Shown here in pieces: positions 16,794 to 27,160 of a stretch of 64,000 nucleotides of DNA (the first letter of the stretch is position 1; the number at the start of each line of letters is the position of its first letter). Under the pieces are notes generated by a model that saw only the letters and a list, made by a program, of their open reading frames with translations, was not told where the DNA came from and made no database searches. The position numbers and the translations under genes were made by a program. This DNA is from DASRDU01 sp046331565 (GTDB lineage: Bacteria; Acidobacteriota; Blastocatellia; RBC074), in the NCBI GenBank assembly GCA_046331565.1, contig JAXLQP010000002.1, positions 186,001 to 250,000 on the forward strand, in the 5' to 3' direction.

Positions 16794-18686
16794 TCAGTAC
16801 CGCACCTGAGTTTTCTCAGCCCACATTTCAAACATCAGCAGTGTCCAGATCAGCTTGCGATGATCGGCAGCGCCGCTGATGTGTTCATTCAGTAATCGCT
16901 GCACGTAATCGCTGTTGAATAAGCCGTGACGCTTCAGGCGGGCGGGCGCGAGCATTTCATTCATCAGCGGGCGCAGTTCACCCTTGAGCCAGCGGGCAAC
17001 GGGCATTCCGAAGCCCTTCTTCGGACGATCAAGCACCTGCGCAGGCAGTTTGTCGCGCATCGCACGTTTGAGAATGTACTTGGTCGTCAGGCCGCGCAGC
17101 TTGAAGCCGACCGGCAGCCGCGTCAGAAAATCAATAAACGTGTGATCGAGAAACGGCGCGCGCGTTTCAAGCGAAGCCGCCATACTGGCGCGATCAACTT
17201 TGACGAGCACGCATTCAGACAGGTAATGCTGCGCGTCGAGCGTCATCATGCGCTCAATCAGATCAGTGCCGGTGCGGTCGTCATAAGCGCGCACTTCAAT
17301 GAAAACATCTTCGTCAGGATGCGCGGCCACGATGTCGCGGTTGAGCAGCATCCGCTGCTGCCTTTCATCAAACGACCCCATCCACGACTGATGGCGCGTG
17401 CCGTCGGGCAGCGTCGCACCGCGCACAAAACGCCGCGCCTTGAAATCAAACGAAATATTTTCGACCGACACCGGCAGCGCCGCAACTGCCGGTTCAATCA
17501 CGCCGCGCCGCAGAAACTTCGGCAGCGAACGATAATAACCAGCCATCCGGTGCGCGATGTAAGTCGGATAGCCCGCAAATAATTCATCGCCGCCATCGCC
17601 GCCGAGCGCGACAGTGACATGGTGGCGCGTAAACCGCGAAACCAGAAAAGTCGGAATCAGCGACCCGTCACCGAGCGGTTCATCGAGCAGGCGCGGAATT
17701 TCGGGCACCATATCGAGCATCTCGCGTTCGGTCAGCCGATGCTCAAAATGTTCAGTGCCAAGATGCCGCGCCACAGCCCGCGCATACGAGGATTCATCAA
17801 ACGACTTTTCATCGAAGGCAATTGAAAATGTCTTGATTCGTCCGGTTGCGGCTTCGCTGGCCAGCGCCGCCACCGAACTTGAATCAATGCCGCCTGAGAG
17901 CAGCACGCCGAGCGGCACGTCAGCGAGCAGCCGCAACCGCACGGCTTCGCGCAACCGCCGCCGCACTTCTTCAACCGCTTCATCCTCGCTGATCGCAGCT
18001 TTCCTGACGTTGTAATCAAGCTGCCAGTAACGCTCCTCGCGCACCGTGCCGTTTTCAAAAATCAGACGGTGCGCGGGCGGCAGCTTTCTGATGCCCTCAA
18101 TGATCGAATGCGGCGAAGGCACGCATTCATAAAACAGATATTTGCGCAGCGCCGACAAATTCAGCCGACGCTCAACCGCAGAATGCGTCAGCAGCGATTT
18201 GATTTCAGAAGCGAAAACAAAGGCCTCACCGGTAAGCGTGTAATAAAGCGGCTTCTCGCCCATCCGGTCACGCGCCACCAGCAGCCGCTCGCGTCGCCTG
18301 TCCCACAACGCAAAGGCAAACATCCCGTTCAGATGCTGCACCAGTTCATCACCGTAATCTTCGTAAAGATGTACGATGACTTCAGTATCAGCCTGCGTGC
18401 GAAACTGATGCCCGCGCGCCTGCAATTGCTGGCGCAGTTCGCGGAAGTTGTAGACCTCGCCATTGAAAACCACCCACACCGACCCGTCTTCATTGGCAAT
18501 CGGCTGCTGCCCGCCCGCGACATCAATGATCGAAAGCCGCCGCATGCCGAGCGCCAGATGACGATCACAATAAAAACCTTCATCATCCGGCCCGCGATGA
18601 ATGATCGCCGCCGCCATCGCGCGCGCCACCTGCTCACTGGCCGGTCGCTCACGATCCCTGTTGATGAAGCCAACGATTCCGCACAT
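16794..18686 (-). CDS. asnB: Asparagine synthetase, glutamine-hydrolysing
   Basis: This 630-residue protein begins MCGIVGF with Cys2 as the glutaminase nucleophile. GEVYNF and the RGPDDEG motif complete the class II amidotransferase domain. The synthetase half contains the ATP pyrophosphatase loop LSGGIDSSSVAAL. Length and domain order match AsnB. It is the last gene of a leftward run containing two methyltransferases and a GT2. AsnB paralogues in such clusters often amidate sugar or lipid carboxylates in exopolysaccharide loci, so a role other than free asparagine synthesis is possible. Confidence 0.92.
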   Translation of the reverse strand: MCGIVGFINRDRERPASEQVARAMAAAIIHRGPDDEGFYCDRHLALGMRRLSIIDVAGGQQPIANEDGSVWVVFNGEVYNFRELRQQLQARGHQFRTQADTEVIVHLYEDYGDELVQHLNGMFAFALWDRRRERLLVARDRMGEKPLYYTLTGEAFVFASEIKSLLTHSAVERRLNLSALRKYLFYECVPSPHSIIEGIRKLPPAHRLIFENGTVREERYWQLDYNVRKAAISEDEAVEEVRRRLREAVRLRLLADVPLGVLLSGGIDSSSVAALASEAATGRIKTFSIAFDEKSFDESSYARAVARHLGTEHFEHRLTEREMLDMVPEIPRLLDEPLGDGSLIPTFLVSRFTRHHVTVALGGDGGDELFAGYPTYIAHRMAGYYRSLPKFLRRGVIEPAVAALPVSVENISFDFKARRFVRGATLPDGTRHQSWMGSFDERQQRMLLNRDIVAAHPDEDVFIEVRAYDDRTGTDLIERMMTLDAQHYLSECVLVKVDRASMAASLETRAPFLDHTFIDFLTRLPVGFKLRGLTTKYILKRAMRDKLPAQVLDRPKKGFGMPVARWLKGELRPLMNEMLAPARLKRHGLFNSDYVQRLLNEHISGAADHRKLIWTLLMFEMWAEKTQVRY

Positions 18687-18693
18687 ATAAAAA

Positions 18694-19104
18694 CAGTGAA
18701 GAGTGAACAGTGAACAGTGAAGAGTGATTAAGTGCGATTACTGAGTTTGATGCGCAGGGAGCTGATCATTCGACGCAATTCAACAATAAGAGCGAAAGAG
18801 TTTTCAGCGGTTTTGGCAGAACAGTGCCCCGGTTCTATGGCGATCACCAGTTGTGTATCAAGCTCTGCCAGCGAGCCTTCAGCGACGGACAGGAACTGAA
18901 CGAAGCTGCCGGTCGTATGTCGCGCCTGGCCTTCTGCAATGTTTGATGGAACTGAAACAGCAGCGCGCCGCATTTGCGAGGTCAATCCGAATTTTTCCTC
19001 CTGCGGGAAAACACGCGTGAGTTCATAAATCTGCCTGACCAGAGTTATTCCCTTCTGCCAGATCAGCAGGTCACGGTAATCGCTGATTTTTGTCTCTTCA
19101 CTCT

Positions 19105-19122
<18 letters not shown>
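18694..19122. mobile_element. S23 (IVS-like) cassette, second copy
   Basis: The left arm 18694-18730 consists of heptamers CAGTGAA / GAGTGAA. The right arm 19094-19122 is the inverted set (TTCACTC units). They enclose a canonical S23-family gene; the unit is about 430 bases. The right arm is read both as the last codons of the upstream glycosyltransferase and as the first codons of the S23 gene. The arm sequence is unrelated to the element at 3972-4433, but the plan, size and gene family are the same. Confidence 0.72.
18728..19108 (-). CDS. Four-helix-bundle protein, S23 / IVS-protein family (canonical)
   Basis: This 126-residue protein carries the textbook family signature: FGLTSQMRRAAVSVPSNIAE at about residues 40-59, then FVQFLSVAEGSLAELDTQL. 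The start is GTG 19108, inside the heptamer arm, overlapping the glycosyltransferase stop by GTGA; the first residues MKSEET are repeat-derived. It is co-oriented with its operon (GT2 before, asnB after). Members are found in the IVS of Leptospira and Coxiella 23S rRNA and as Avd in diversity-generating retroelements. No reverse transcriptase or rRNA gene is near. The function is unknown, with RNA binding plausible. Confidence 0.92.
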
Positions 19123-20130
<1,008 letters not shown>

Positions 20131-20144
20131 GTGATTGAAAGGCG

Positions 20145-20261
20145 GAAGAGAGATGACGGAACAGACGGAAATAACGGAACAGACAGAAAGCTTCAGGTCT
20201 GTTTCAGTCCTTCTTTCGTGTGTTCCGTTATTTCCGTCTGTTCCGTCATCTCTCTTCTTTC
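20145..20261. repeat. Inverted nonamer-array element, copy 2
   Basis: Arms 20145-20190 and 20213-20261 consist of ACGGAACAG / ACGGAAATA nonamers flanked by GAGAGATG, nearly identical to the element at 14447-14556. It lies inside the glycan operon between a methyltransferase and the GT2, filling the 134-base gap. Because the unit is nine bases it is open in frame and encodes a periodic peptide (VCSVIS repeated) upstream of the GT2. Confidence 0.88.
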
Positions 20262-20264
20262 TGG

Positions 20265-21077
20265 TTAATTCAATTGTGCGTTCGTTGCGGGCTTTCTGGC
20301 CACGCAGATGATTGAAACGCCGAAGGGCAGCGTATGTCGGCTGAGCCATCCGGCTTCGCTGGCAAAGATGCGCGCCAGCATTCGATTGATCAACGGATGA
20401 TTGATGCGGTTTTCTGATTGCGACACGCGGCCCAGCGCATTGAGAATCTTTCGGCCAGCCCAGATCGGCAAAAACATTGCCGTGTTGGCGTAACTGATGC
20501 GTTCAATTTTCAGTCCGGCGGCTTCGACTCTGGCGCGCAACTGCGGCAGGCGATAACGCCGCTTGTGTCCCGACTGATCATCGTTCGGCCCCCACAGGGC
20601 CTGAAATGCCGGAACGAATATTACGGCAGGCGCGCCCGGTCGCAGCACGCGATGAATCTCTTTCAGCCCGCCCGTGTCATCGTCGAGATGTTCGATCACA
20701 TCGAGCGCCGTCACCAGATCGAATGATTCACTGGCAAAGGGCAGTTCGTTCGCCGTCGCAAACATCACGCGCTCGTGACCGCGCCGACGACTGCAATCAA
20801 GCGCGAGCGGCGACAAATCAACTCCGTGCATCCGGCCATAGCGTTTCAGATGATCCAGATTGCCGCCCGTGCCGCAGCCAATGTCGAGAAGTCGGCAGTC
20901 GGCAGTCGGTAGTCGGTAGTTATGGCGAAGCGCCGCTTCAACCTGTGCCAGCACGATGGCGCGCCGCCCGACATACCACCAGTGTTCGTCTTCGACAGCG
21001 AACATGATCTGGTAATTGAGCGGGCGCATGCCGACCTGTGGTTTCACCAGTTCTCCGGCTGCGGTCTTATCTGACAT
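20265..21077 (-). CDS. SAM-dependent methyltransferase (class I) with repeat-derived insert
   Basis: This 270-residue cytoplasmic methyltransferase has motif I LLDIGCGTGGN, a motif II acidic turn GVDLSP, and DLVTALDVIEHLDD as motif IV region. ATG 21077 was chosen; it overlaps the end of the upstream methyltransferase by 11 bases. Just before motif I the coding sequence contains four tandem heptamers (20891-20920), read as YRLPTADCRL. This looks like a small repeat expansion inside the gene that keeps the frame. It lies in a probable surface-glycan operon; the substrate is unknown. Confidence 0.9.
   Translation of the reverse strand: MSDKTAAGELVKPQVGMRPLNYQIMFAVEDEHWWYVGRRAIVLAQVEAALRHNYRLPTADCRLLDIGCGTGGNLDHLKRYGRMHGVDLSPLALDCSRRRGHERVMFATANELPFASESFDLVTALDVIEHLDDDTGGLKEIHRVLRPGAPAVIFVPAFQALWGPNDDQSGHKRRYRLPQLRARVEAAGLKIERISYANTAMFLPIWAGRKILNALGRVSQSENRINHPLINRMLARIFASEAGWLSRHTLPFGVSIICVARKPATNAQLN
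20891..20920. repeat. Tandem heptamer array inside a coding sequence
   Basis: Four successive 7-base units, two GTCGGCA and two GTCGGTA, plus a two-base start of a fifth. The array lies within the methyltransferase gene immediately before the SAM-binding loop. It has no inverted partner nearby. Confidence 0.85.
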
Positions 21078-22086
21078 AACCGGCCTCCGCCTTCGCTTCT
21101 GCGCCGATGTAACCGAAGCCGCGCCAACTGTTGCGATTGTGCCAGGCGATAACGACATCTCTGGCACGGGCTTCAGTAAACCATTCGGCAAACTCTGCGC
21201 GGCTGATGTAAAACGCGGTCGGCGCGGTCAGGTGGTCGTGCACGATGTTGTGAATTTCGCGGAACGGAAAGCGCGAAATGTAACTCAGATAATCAGCATA
21301 AAAGAGATGCCGCGACAATCGGCTTTCACGCAGCGGCGCATAGATCAGCTTGAGCGCCGCATAGAGCACCAGCGACGGCGCGAATGAAAGCAGGTACAGC
21401 ACGCGCATCGGCAGCTTTGAAGTGATATGTTCACGCAGCGGATTGATGAAATGCACAATCCAGCCGTTGTTTTCGCGCCCGTAAATCCACGCTGAAACTG
21501 CGCCGCCCGGCTTCAGACTTTTCACCAGCGCGCCAAACCCTGCGCGCGGATCGGGCAGGTGATGCAGCACGCCAACCGAAAAACCGTAATCGAACACAGG
21601 CCGCAGCGGCAGCCGGTAAATGTCGGCCTGAATGATGTGCGCGTTTTCAAGGTCGCGCGTGTTCTGAAAGGCTGCGTCAACGGCTTCGCTCAGATCAACG
21701 CCGATCACATCGCGTGCGCCCCATTCGGCAATTGAGCGCGTGTGACGCCCCTTGCCGCATCCGGCTTCGATCACGGTTTTGCCGCGCACGAAATCAGGAG
21801 TGACCGGAGCAATCCAGTCGCGGAACTGCTGTTCGTGATGGCGGCTGACGTGATCGAAGACCAGCCACTGCTCACCGAAATTCCTAGCCGTCGCCTGCTT
21901 GTCCTCGGAAACCTGAGCCGTATCAGCAAAACGCGGCACACCATGGCGTACAGGCCAGCGCGCCGGGCAGCGCACACACTTCAGTTCTCCGGTGATGATT
22001 TCGCGGCCTGCGCGTTCGCTGGCCTGCAGTTTCAGATCACCGGCACAGTCAGGACAGATCAGATAAGGCAGTAATGTCTCTTTCAT
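21067..22086 (-). CDS. Methyltransferase with N-terminal Trm112-like zinc knuckle
   Basis: This 339-residue protein starts MKETLLPYLICPDCAGDL, giving a Trm112p-like zinc knuckle (CPDC, then CVRCPARWPV). A class I methyltransferase domain follows: VIEAGCGKGRHTRSI and GVDLSE, then FDYGFSVGVLHHLPD. ATG 22086 is preferred over an upstream TTG because the zinc-knuckle family begins here. It is the first gene of the leftward run MT-MT-GT2-S23-asnB. Similar proteins are common in O-antigen and glycolipid clusters. The substrate is unknown. Confidence 0.87.
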   Translation of the reverse strand: MKETLLPYLICPDCAGDLKLQASERAGREIITGELKCVRCPARWPVRHGVPRFADTAQVSEDKQATARNFGEQWLVFDHVSRHHEQQFRDWIAPVTPDFVRGKTVIEAGCGKGRHTRSIAEWGARDVIGVDLSEAVDAAFQNTRDLENAHIIQADIYRLPLRPVFDYGFSVGVLHHLPDPRAGFGALVKSLKPGGAVSAWIYGRENNGWIVHFINPLREHITSKLPMRVLYLLSFAPSLVLYAALKLIYAPLRESRLSRHLFYADYLSYISRFPFREIHNIVHDHLTAPTAFYISRAEFAEWFTEARARDVVIAWHNRNSWRGFGYIGAEAKAEAGYVR

Positions 22087-22170
22087 TGCAGGCTTAAGGA
22101 GAAATGAATTGTAGCCGGAAGGTGAAGTGGCAGGCAATCGGGCAGGATTTGATCAATGACGATTCATGCT

Positions 22171-22267
22171 CCTGTCACCTGCCGCTTGTCACTTGTCACC
22201 TGATGCTGAAGTGACTGAAAACAATCAGTTCATCACAAGTGACAAGTGACAGATGACAGGTGACAGG
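22171..22267. repeat. Inverted oligomer-array element, no ORF
   Basis: Arms 22171-22205 and 22231-22267 carry CTGTCAC / CTTGTCA units and are inverted with about 90 percent match. The loop is about 25 bases. It lies between the divergent end region of a Gfo/Idh/MocA gene (stop at 22273) and the start of the methyltransferase operon. Confidence 0.83.
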
Positions 22268-22272
22268 TCTTT

Positions 22273-23538
22273 TTATATGCGCGCCATTTGTCTGCCGACC
22301 TGGCGCGCTTCGTCGAGCGTCAGGCGCTGTTTCTTGCGATACGACAGATTGGCCATGTGCGCGGCGATGGCTGAACGGTAGCCGAGTTCGGCTGGCGAGT
22401 TCGGCTCTTTGCGCGAGCGCACGCATTCGATGAAATTGGCGTAGTGGTTGCTGTCTTTGCTTTCAGGCTCAAGTACTGCGCCGTCAGGGCGATTGGCTTT
22501 TTCAGGATAATAACGCCAGCCGCTGACCGATCTGCCTGAAACCATATCGGTCGAACCGGCCAGCCATTCCACTGTGCCGTGCGAACCGAGTACCCGCACG
22601 CCGAGGCCGTAGCGGCTGTTGCTGAAAGTTGACTGCCACGTCACGACCAGATCGTTCGGATAATCAAGCGTGACAGCGATGGTGTCAGGCACTTCGCGCC
22701 CGTCCTTTTCTGAAAAGACGCCGCCCGACATATAAGCCGCCGTCGGCAGCGGCAGGTCGAGCGCGCCGATGATCCACGCAATCTGGTGCACCATATTTTC
22801 GGTCACATTACCGCCGCTGAAGTCCCAGAAGAAACGCCAGTTGATGAATTTGTGCGCGTCAAACGGGCGTTTTGCGCGGCCATTCAGAAAAGCATCCCAC
22901 CTGACGTTTTCAGCCGTGCAGTCGGCAGGGATTTTACGCAGCCACTGGCCCTGACCGCGCGGCGTGTTGCGACTCATCCAGGCTTCAACGTGCGTAACCA
23001 GCCCGACCTGGCCGCCCCTGATCCATTTGCGCGCATCGGCCTGATGCCCGGCGCTCTGATGCTGCAAACCAAGGCCGACGACGCTCTTCGATTTTTTCGC
23101 GGCGTCGCGGCAGGCCTCGGCTTCTTCGATTGACCAGGTCATGGTCTTTTCGCAATACAGATCCTTCCCTGCCGCCAGCGTGTCGAGAAAGTGGCGCGCG
23201 TGGCAATGCAGCGGCGTGGCGACAATCACGGCGTCAATGTCCTTCGCGTCAAGCAACTGGCGATGATCGCTGAAGGTTCTGATGGCGGGCGCAATCTGTT
23301 TCGCTTCGTCAAAGCGGCGGGTGTACACATCGGCGGCGGCGACAAATTCAGTATTGGGAACTTTGATGAACTCCTTCATCAGTTCCTGCCCGCGCCCGCC
23401 GGGGCCGATGATACCCAGGCGCACGCGATCATTCGCGCCGGGAATGCGGCTGTAAGAGCTGGCAGGCAGGGCCGCGCCGATGGCGGCAGAAGCGGCGGCC
23501 TGTTTGAGAAAATCTCTGCGACGATGACTGATGGTCAT
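22273..23538 (-). CDS. Gfo/Idh/MocA family oxidoreductase, Tat-exported
   Basis: This 421-residue protein has a twin-arginine signal SHRRRDFLKQAAASAA at the N-terminus, then a Rossmann domain (RLGIIGPGGRGQEL) and the catalytic-site motif YCEKTMTWS. NMVHQIAWIIGALDLP in the C-terminal half is typical. Start ATG 23538 follows AAGGAG. These periplasmic members oxidise sugars or sugar glycosides with bound NAD(P). The neighbouring MFS transporter, divergent from it, resembles hexuronate/galactonate carriers, which fits a sugar-acid role. The exact substrate cannot be told. Confidence 0.92.
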   Translation of the reverse strand: MTISHRRRDFLKQAAASAAIGAALPASSYSRIPGANDRVRLGIIGPGGRGQELMKEFIKVPNTEFVAAADVYTRRFDEAKQIAPAIRTFSDHRQLLDAKDIDAVIVATPLHCHARHFLDTLAAGKDLYCEKTMTWSIEEAEACRDAAKKSKSVVGLGLQHQSAGHQADARKWIRGGQVGLVTHVEAWMSRNTPRGQGQWLRKIPADCTAENVRWDAFLNGRAKRPFDAHKFINWRFFWDFSGGNVTENMVHQIAWIIGALDLPLPTAAYMSGGVFSEKDGREVPDTIAVTLDYPNDLVVTWQSTFSNSRYGLGVRVLGSHGTVEWLAGSTDMVSGRSVSGWRYYPEKANRPDGAVLEPESKDSNHYANFIECVRSRKEPNSPAELGYRSAIAAHMANLSYRKKQRLTLDEARQVGRQMARI

Positions 23539-23749
23539 AAGCAAAACTCCTTCGGTTGAGCAGGCAAGCTGGTGAATGAAAGCGGTGAAGCAGTATTGAA
23601 CGAGCGGGATTATCAAGATGGTTTGACCAGATTGTCAAGCTGGCCTTATGCTGTGCGCGGTTCTGTCCTGACGTGATCTCAGATCCGCACGCTGAATCTG
23701 AGATTCGCTTTCCGCAATCCACAATCTGCCATCACCCGGAGGGCTTCAC

Positions 23750-25075
<1,326 letters not shown>

Positions 25076-25127
25076 CACGCTCCTGACCAGGCGTGTGATA
25101 TATTGAAGTTGAAAGGCGGTGAGAAGT

Positions 25128-25319
25128 ATGAAGACCAGCAAAACATCATCAAAGAAGTCGCTGAACGGTCACGCGGCTCCGTCACGCAGGCGGCAGGCAA
25201 AGAGCAGCGCCAGAAAGAAGAAAAAAGCTGAAAAGGAACTGACGGCAGACGAACTGACGCTGATTGCCTGGGAGAGCCTGTACAAAAAGCGCGACAAATT
25301 CATCAGTATGTGGGACTGA
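25128..25319 (+). CDS. Small basic protein, antitoxin-like
   Basis: This 63-residue protein has a very basic N-terminal half (KTSKTSSKKS, RRRQAKSSARKKKK) and an acidic-aromatic C-terminus (ADELTLIAWESLYKKRD). ATG 25128 follows GGCGGTGAG. I do not recognise a family. Its size, charge pattern and position four bases before the start of a PIN-like reading frame suggest the antitoxin of a toxin-antitoxin pair. This is inference; an orphan nucleoid-type peptide is also possible. Confidence 0.6.
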   Translation: MKTSKTSSKKSLNGHAAPSRRRQAKSSARKKKKAEKELTADELTLIAWESLYKKRDKFISMWD

Positions 25320-25323
25320 TTTT

Positions 25324-25482
25324 ATGGCCAGAGTTGTTTACGATACTTCCATCTTCATTTCTTACAAACCGGCGACCTTTTCCGAAAAGAATTCTTCAGC
25401 CGCGCCTGATCCCACCAAAACTCATCACTGCGGCTCTTCATTTTCCTCAGTCAGGCCTGACCGGCTGGCCAAGCATGGCTGA
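25324..25482 (+). pseudogene. Truncated PIN-domain toxin remnant (VapC-like)
   Basis: The frame begins MARVVYDTSIFISYKP, the usual first beta strand of PIN-domain nucleases with the first catalytic Asp in VYDTS. After about 20 residues the frame loses PIN character. A one-base shift near 25388 recovers EFFSRA before a stop. Only 52 codons remain, against about 130 in the family, and the opposite-strand oxidoreductase occupies 25447 onward. I read it as a decayed toxin left behind its antitoxin. Confidence 0.6.
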
Positions 25483-26478
25483 ACGGTAAAGCGCTTCGAC
25501 GAGTTCGAGCGATTTTCGGCCTTCGCGCCCGTTCACAAATGGTTCGCGGTCTTCAATGACGGCGCGCATCATCTCTTCAATTTGCAGGCGATGGCCTTCG
25601 GTTGAAATTGCCTTCGGATCGGCGGAACCATCGGTCAGTTGCGCGGCTGTCGCAGCATCCGACTGAGCATCATCAGGCAAAGACCAGTGACTGATCGTGT
25701 CGCCATCAAGAATCACCGTGCCACGTTCGCCTGAAATTTCGATTCTTCGTTTGAAACCCGGCACAACTGAGGTCGCCGCTTCAATCACGCCGAGCGCGCC
25801 GTTCTGAAAGCGAATCGTGCCGACCAGCGTATCTTCGGCTTCGATGTGCGGGTAACGCAGCGCGCCCTTTATCGCAAAGACCATTTCAGCAGGCCCCATC
25901 AGCCAGCGCAGCAGATCGAGCGTGTGAATCGCCTGATTGACGAGCGCGCCGCCGCCATCCAGCGCCAGCGTGCCGTGCCACGAACCGGCAGCATAGTATT
26001 CCGGCGCGCGATACCATTTGACATACGCATCACCGAGCAGCAGGCGGCCAAACCTTCCTTCATCCATCGCCTGCCGGATGCGCTGCACGGCAGGCACAAA
26101 GCGCGACTGAAAAATGACGCCGAGTTTCACCCGCGCAGCGTCGCAGGCGCGAATCAGTTCGTCAGCGCGCTCAAGTGAAATCTCAATCGGCTTTTCAACG
26201 AGCACGTGTTTGCCTGCGGCGGCAGCCTGGCAGCCCTGTGCGGCGTGCATTCCGCTCGGCGTGCAGATATTGACAATGTGCAGGCCGGGATGCGCCAGAA
26301 ACTTTTCGTAATCGGTGTATCCGGCAGCGCCAAAACGGGCCGCGAATTCGCTGGTGCGCTGCTCATCGCGCCCGCAAACGGCAACAAGTCGCGCACCAGG
26401 AATTGCGTTGACTGCTTCAGCCTGAACTTTGCCGATTGTGCCAGGGCCGACGATGCCGAAACCTGTTTCCGGTGTCAT
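25447..26478 (-). CDS. Gfo/Idh/MocA family oxidoreductase (cytoplasmic)
   Basis: This 343-residue protein has no signal peptide. The N-terminal NAD-binding motif is GFGIVGPGTIGKVQA and the catalytic-site motif is LVEKPIEISLE; NQAIHTLDLLRWLMG in the second half carries the conserved His and Asp. Such enzymes oxidise sugars or inositols. It is a second, cytoplasmic member of the family close to the exported one at 22273, and may act in the same sugar-acid pathway; the substrate is unknown. Confidence 0.92.
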   Translation of the reverse strand: MTPETGFGIVGPGTIGKVQAEAVNAIPGARLVAVCGRDEQRTSEFAARFGAAGYTDYEKFLAHPGLHIVNICTPSGMHAAQGCQAAAAGKHVLVEKPIEISLERADELIRACDAARVKLGVIFQSRFVPAVQRIRQAMDEGRFGRLLLGDAYVKWYRAPEYYAAGSWHGTLALDGGGALVNQAIHTLDLLRWLMGPAEMVFAIKGALRYPHIEAEDTLVGTIRFQNGALGVIEAATSVVPGFKRRIEISGERGTVILDGDTISHWSLPDDAQSDAATAAQLTDGSADPKAISTEGHRLQIEEMMRAVIEDREPFVNGREGRKSLELVEALYRSAMLGQPVRPD

Positions 26479-26587
26479 TGCGTCTCCTCGTCTGTTATCA
26501 AATGTGGATTGTGAATCGCGGATTATCGCATTACATTACGCATCTTCAACAGGACTTGCCACCAGATAACAAAAGGAAAATCTGATT

Positions 26588-26956
26588 ATGCCGGTCAGCA
26601 TTGCAGGATTTCATCACGCGGGATTTATGGTCACTGATGTCGCGCGGGCTGCGGCCTTTTACGAAGGGGTACTGGGCCTGAAGGCGCTGCCGCGACCTGA
26701 TTTTGGTTTTGACGGGCGCTGGTACGATCTTGGTCACGGCCATCAGCTTCACCTGATGAGCATTGAGCAGATGCCCGGCCACACCGGGCAGGCGGGGTTC
26801 GATCATCACATCGCGCTTCAGGTGGCTGACATTCACGAAGCCGAACGGCAACTTGTCGCGCACGGCATCGAATTCGCTCGCGGCAGCGGCAGGTCAGGCA
26901 ATCCACAGCTTTTCATCCGCGATCCTGACGGGAATATGATTGAACTGCGGGCATAA
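26588..26956 (+). CDS. VOC family (glyoxalase/bleomycin-resistance fold) protein
   Basis: This 122-residue single-domain protein has two beta-alpha-beta-beta-beta repeats. It contains FHHAGFMVTDVARAAAFYEG at the N-terminus and DHHIALQVADIHEAERQL in the second half, and ends FIRDPDGNMIELRA. Metal ligand candidates are His10, His64-region and Glu120. The family includes glyoxalases, dioxygenases and resistance proteins. It is alone between an oxidoreductase and rodZ, so no function can be given. Confidence 0.88.
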   Translation: MPVSIAGFHHAGFMVTDVARAAAFYEGVLGLKALPRPDFGFDGRWYDLGHGHQLHLMSIEQMPGHTGQAGFDHHIALQVADIHEAERQLVAHGIEFARGSGRSGNPQLFIRDPDGNMIELRA

Positions 26957-27160
26957 GCCACTCAGTTTTTTTCGGCTTCAGGGCTGGAAATCCGCAGCCG
27001 GAGAGTGTGGACAGCCCGCTGACTGCGTTCAGGCAGGCCTGCTAAATTGACTCAGGCCGGAGATTTCCGTAGTATACGGCGTTAATTTGTCAGGCTTTCT
27101 TTTGCGTCTGTCTCCCCCGGTACGCGACGAGCGTGCAGGCGTTGCAACTGAGATAACAAC

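Noticed and set aside
23690..23735. Half-array of CGCAATC/CACAATC heptamers before the MFS gene; similar GTGGATT/GTGAATC units near 26505
   Set aside because: No inverted partner lies close by, so neither forms a clear element; they may be eroded arms.
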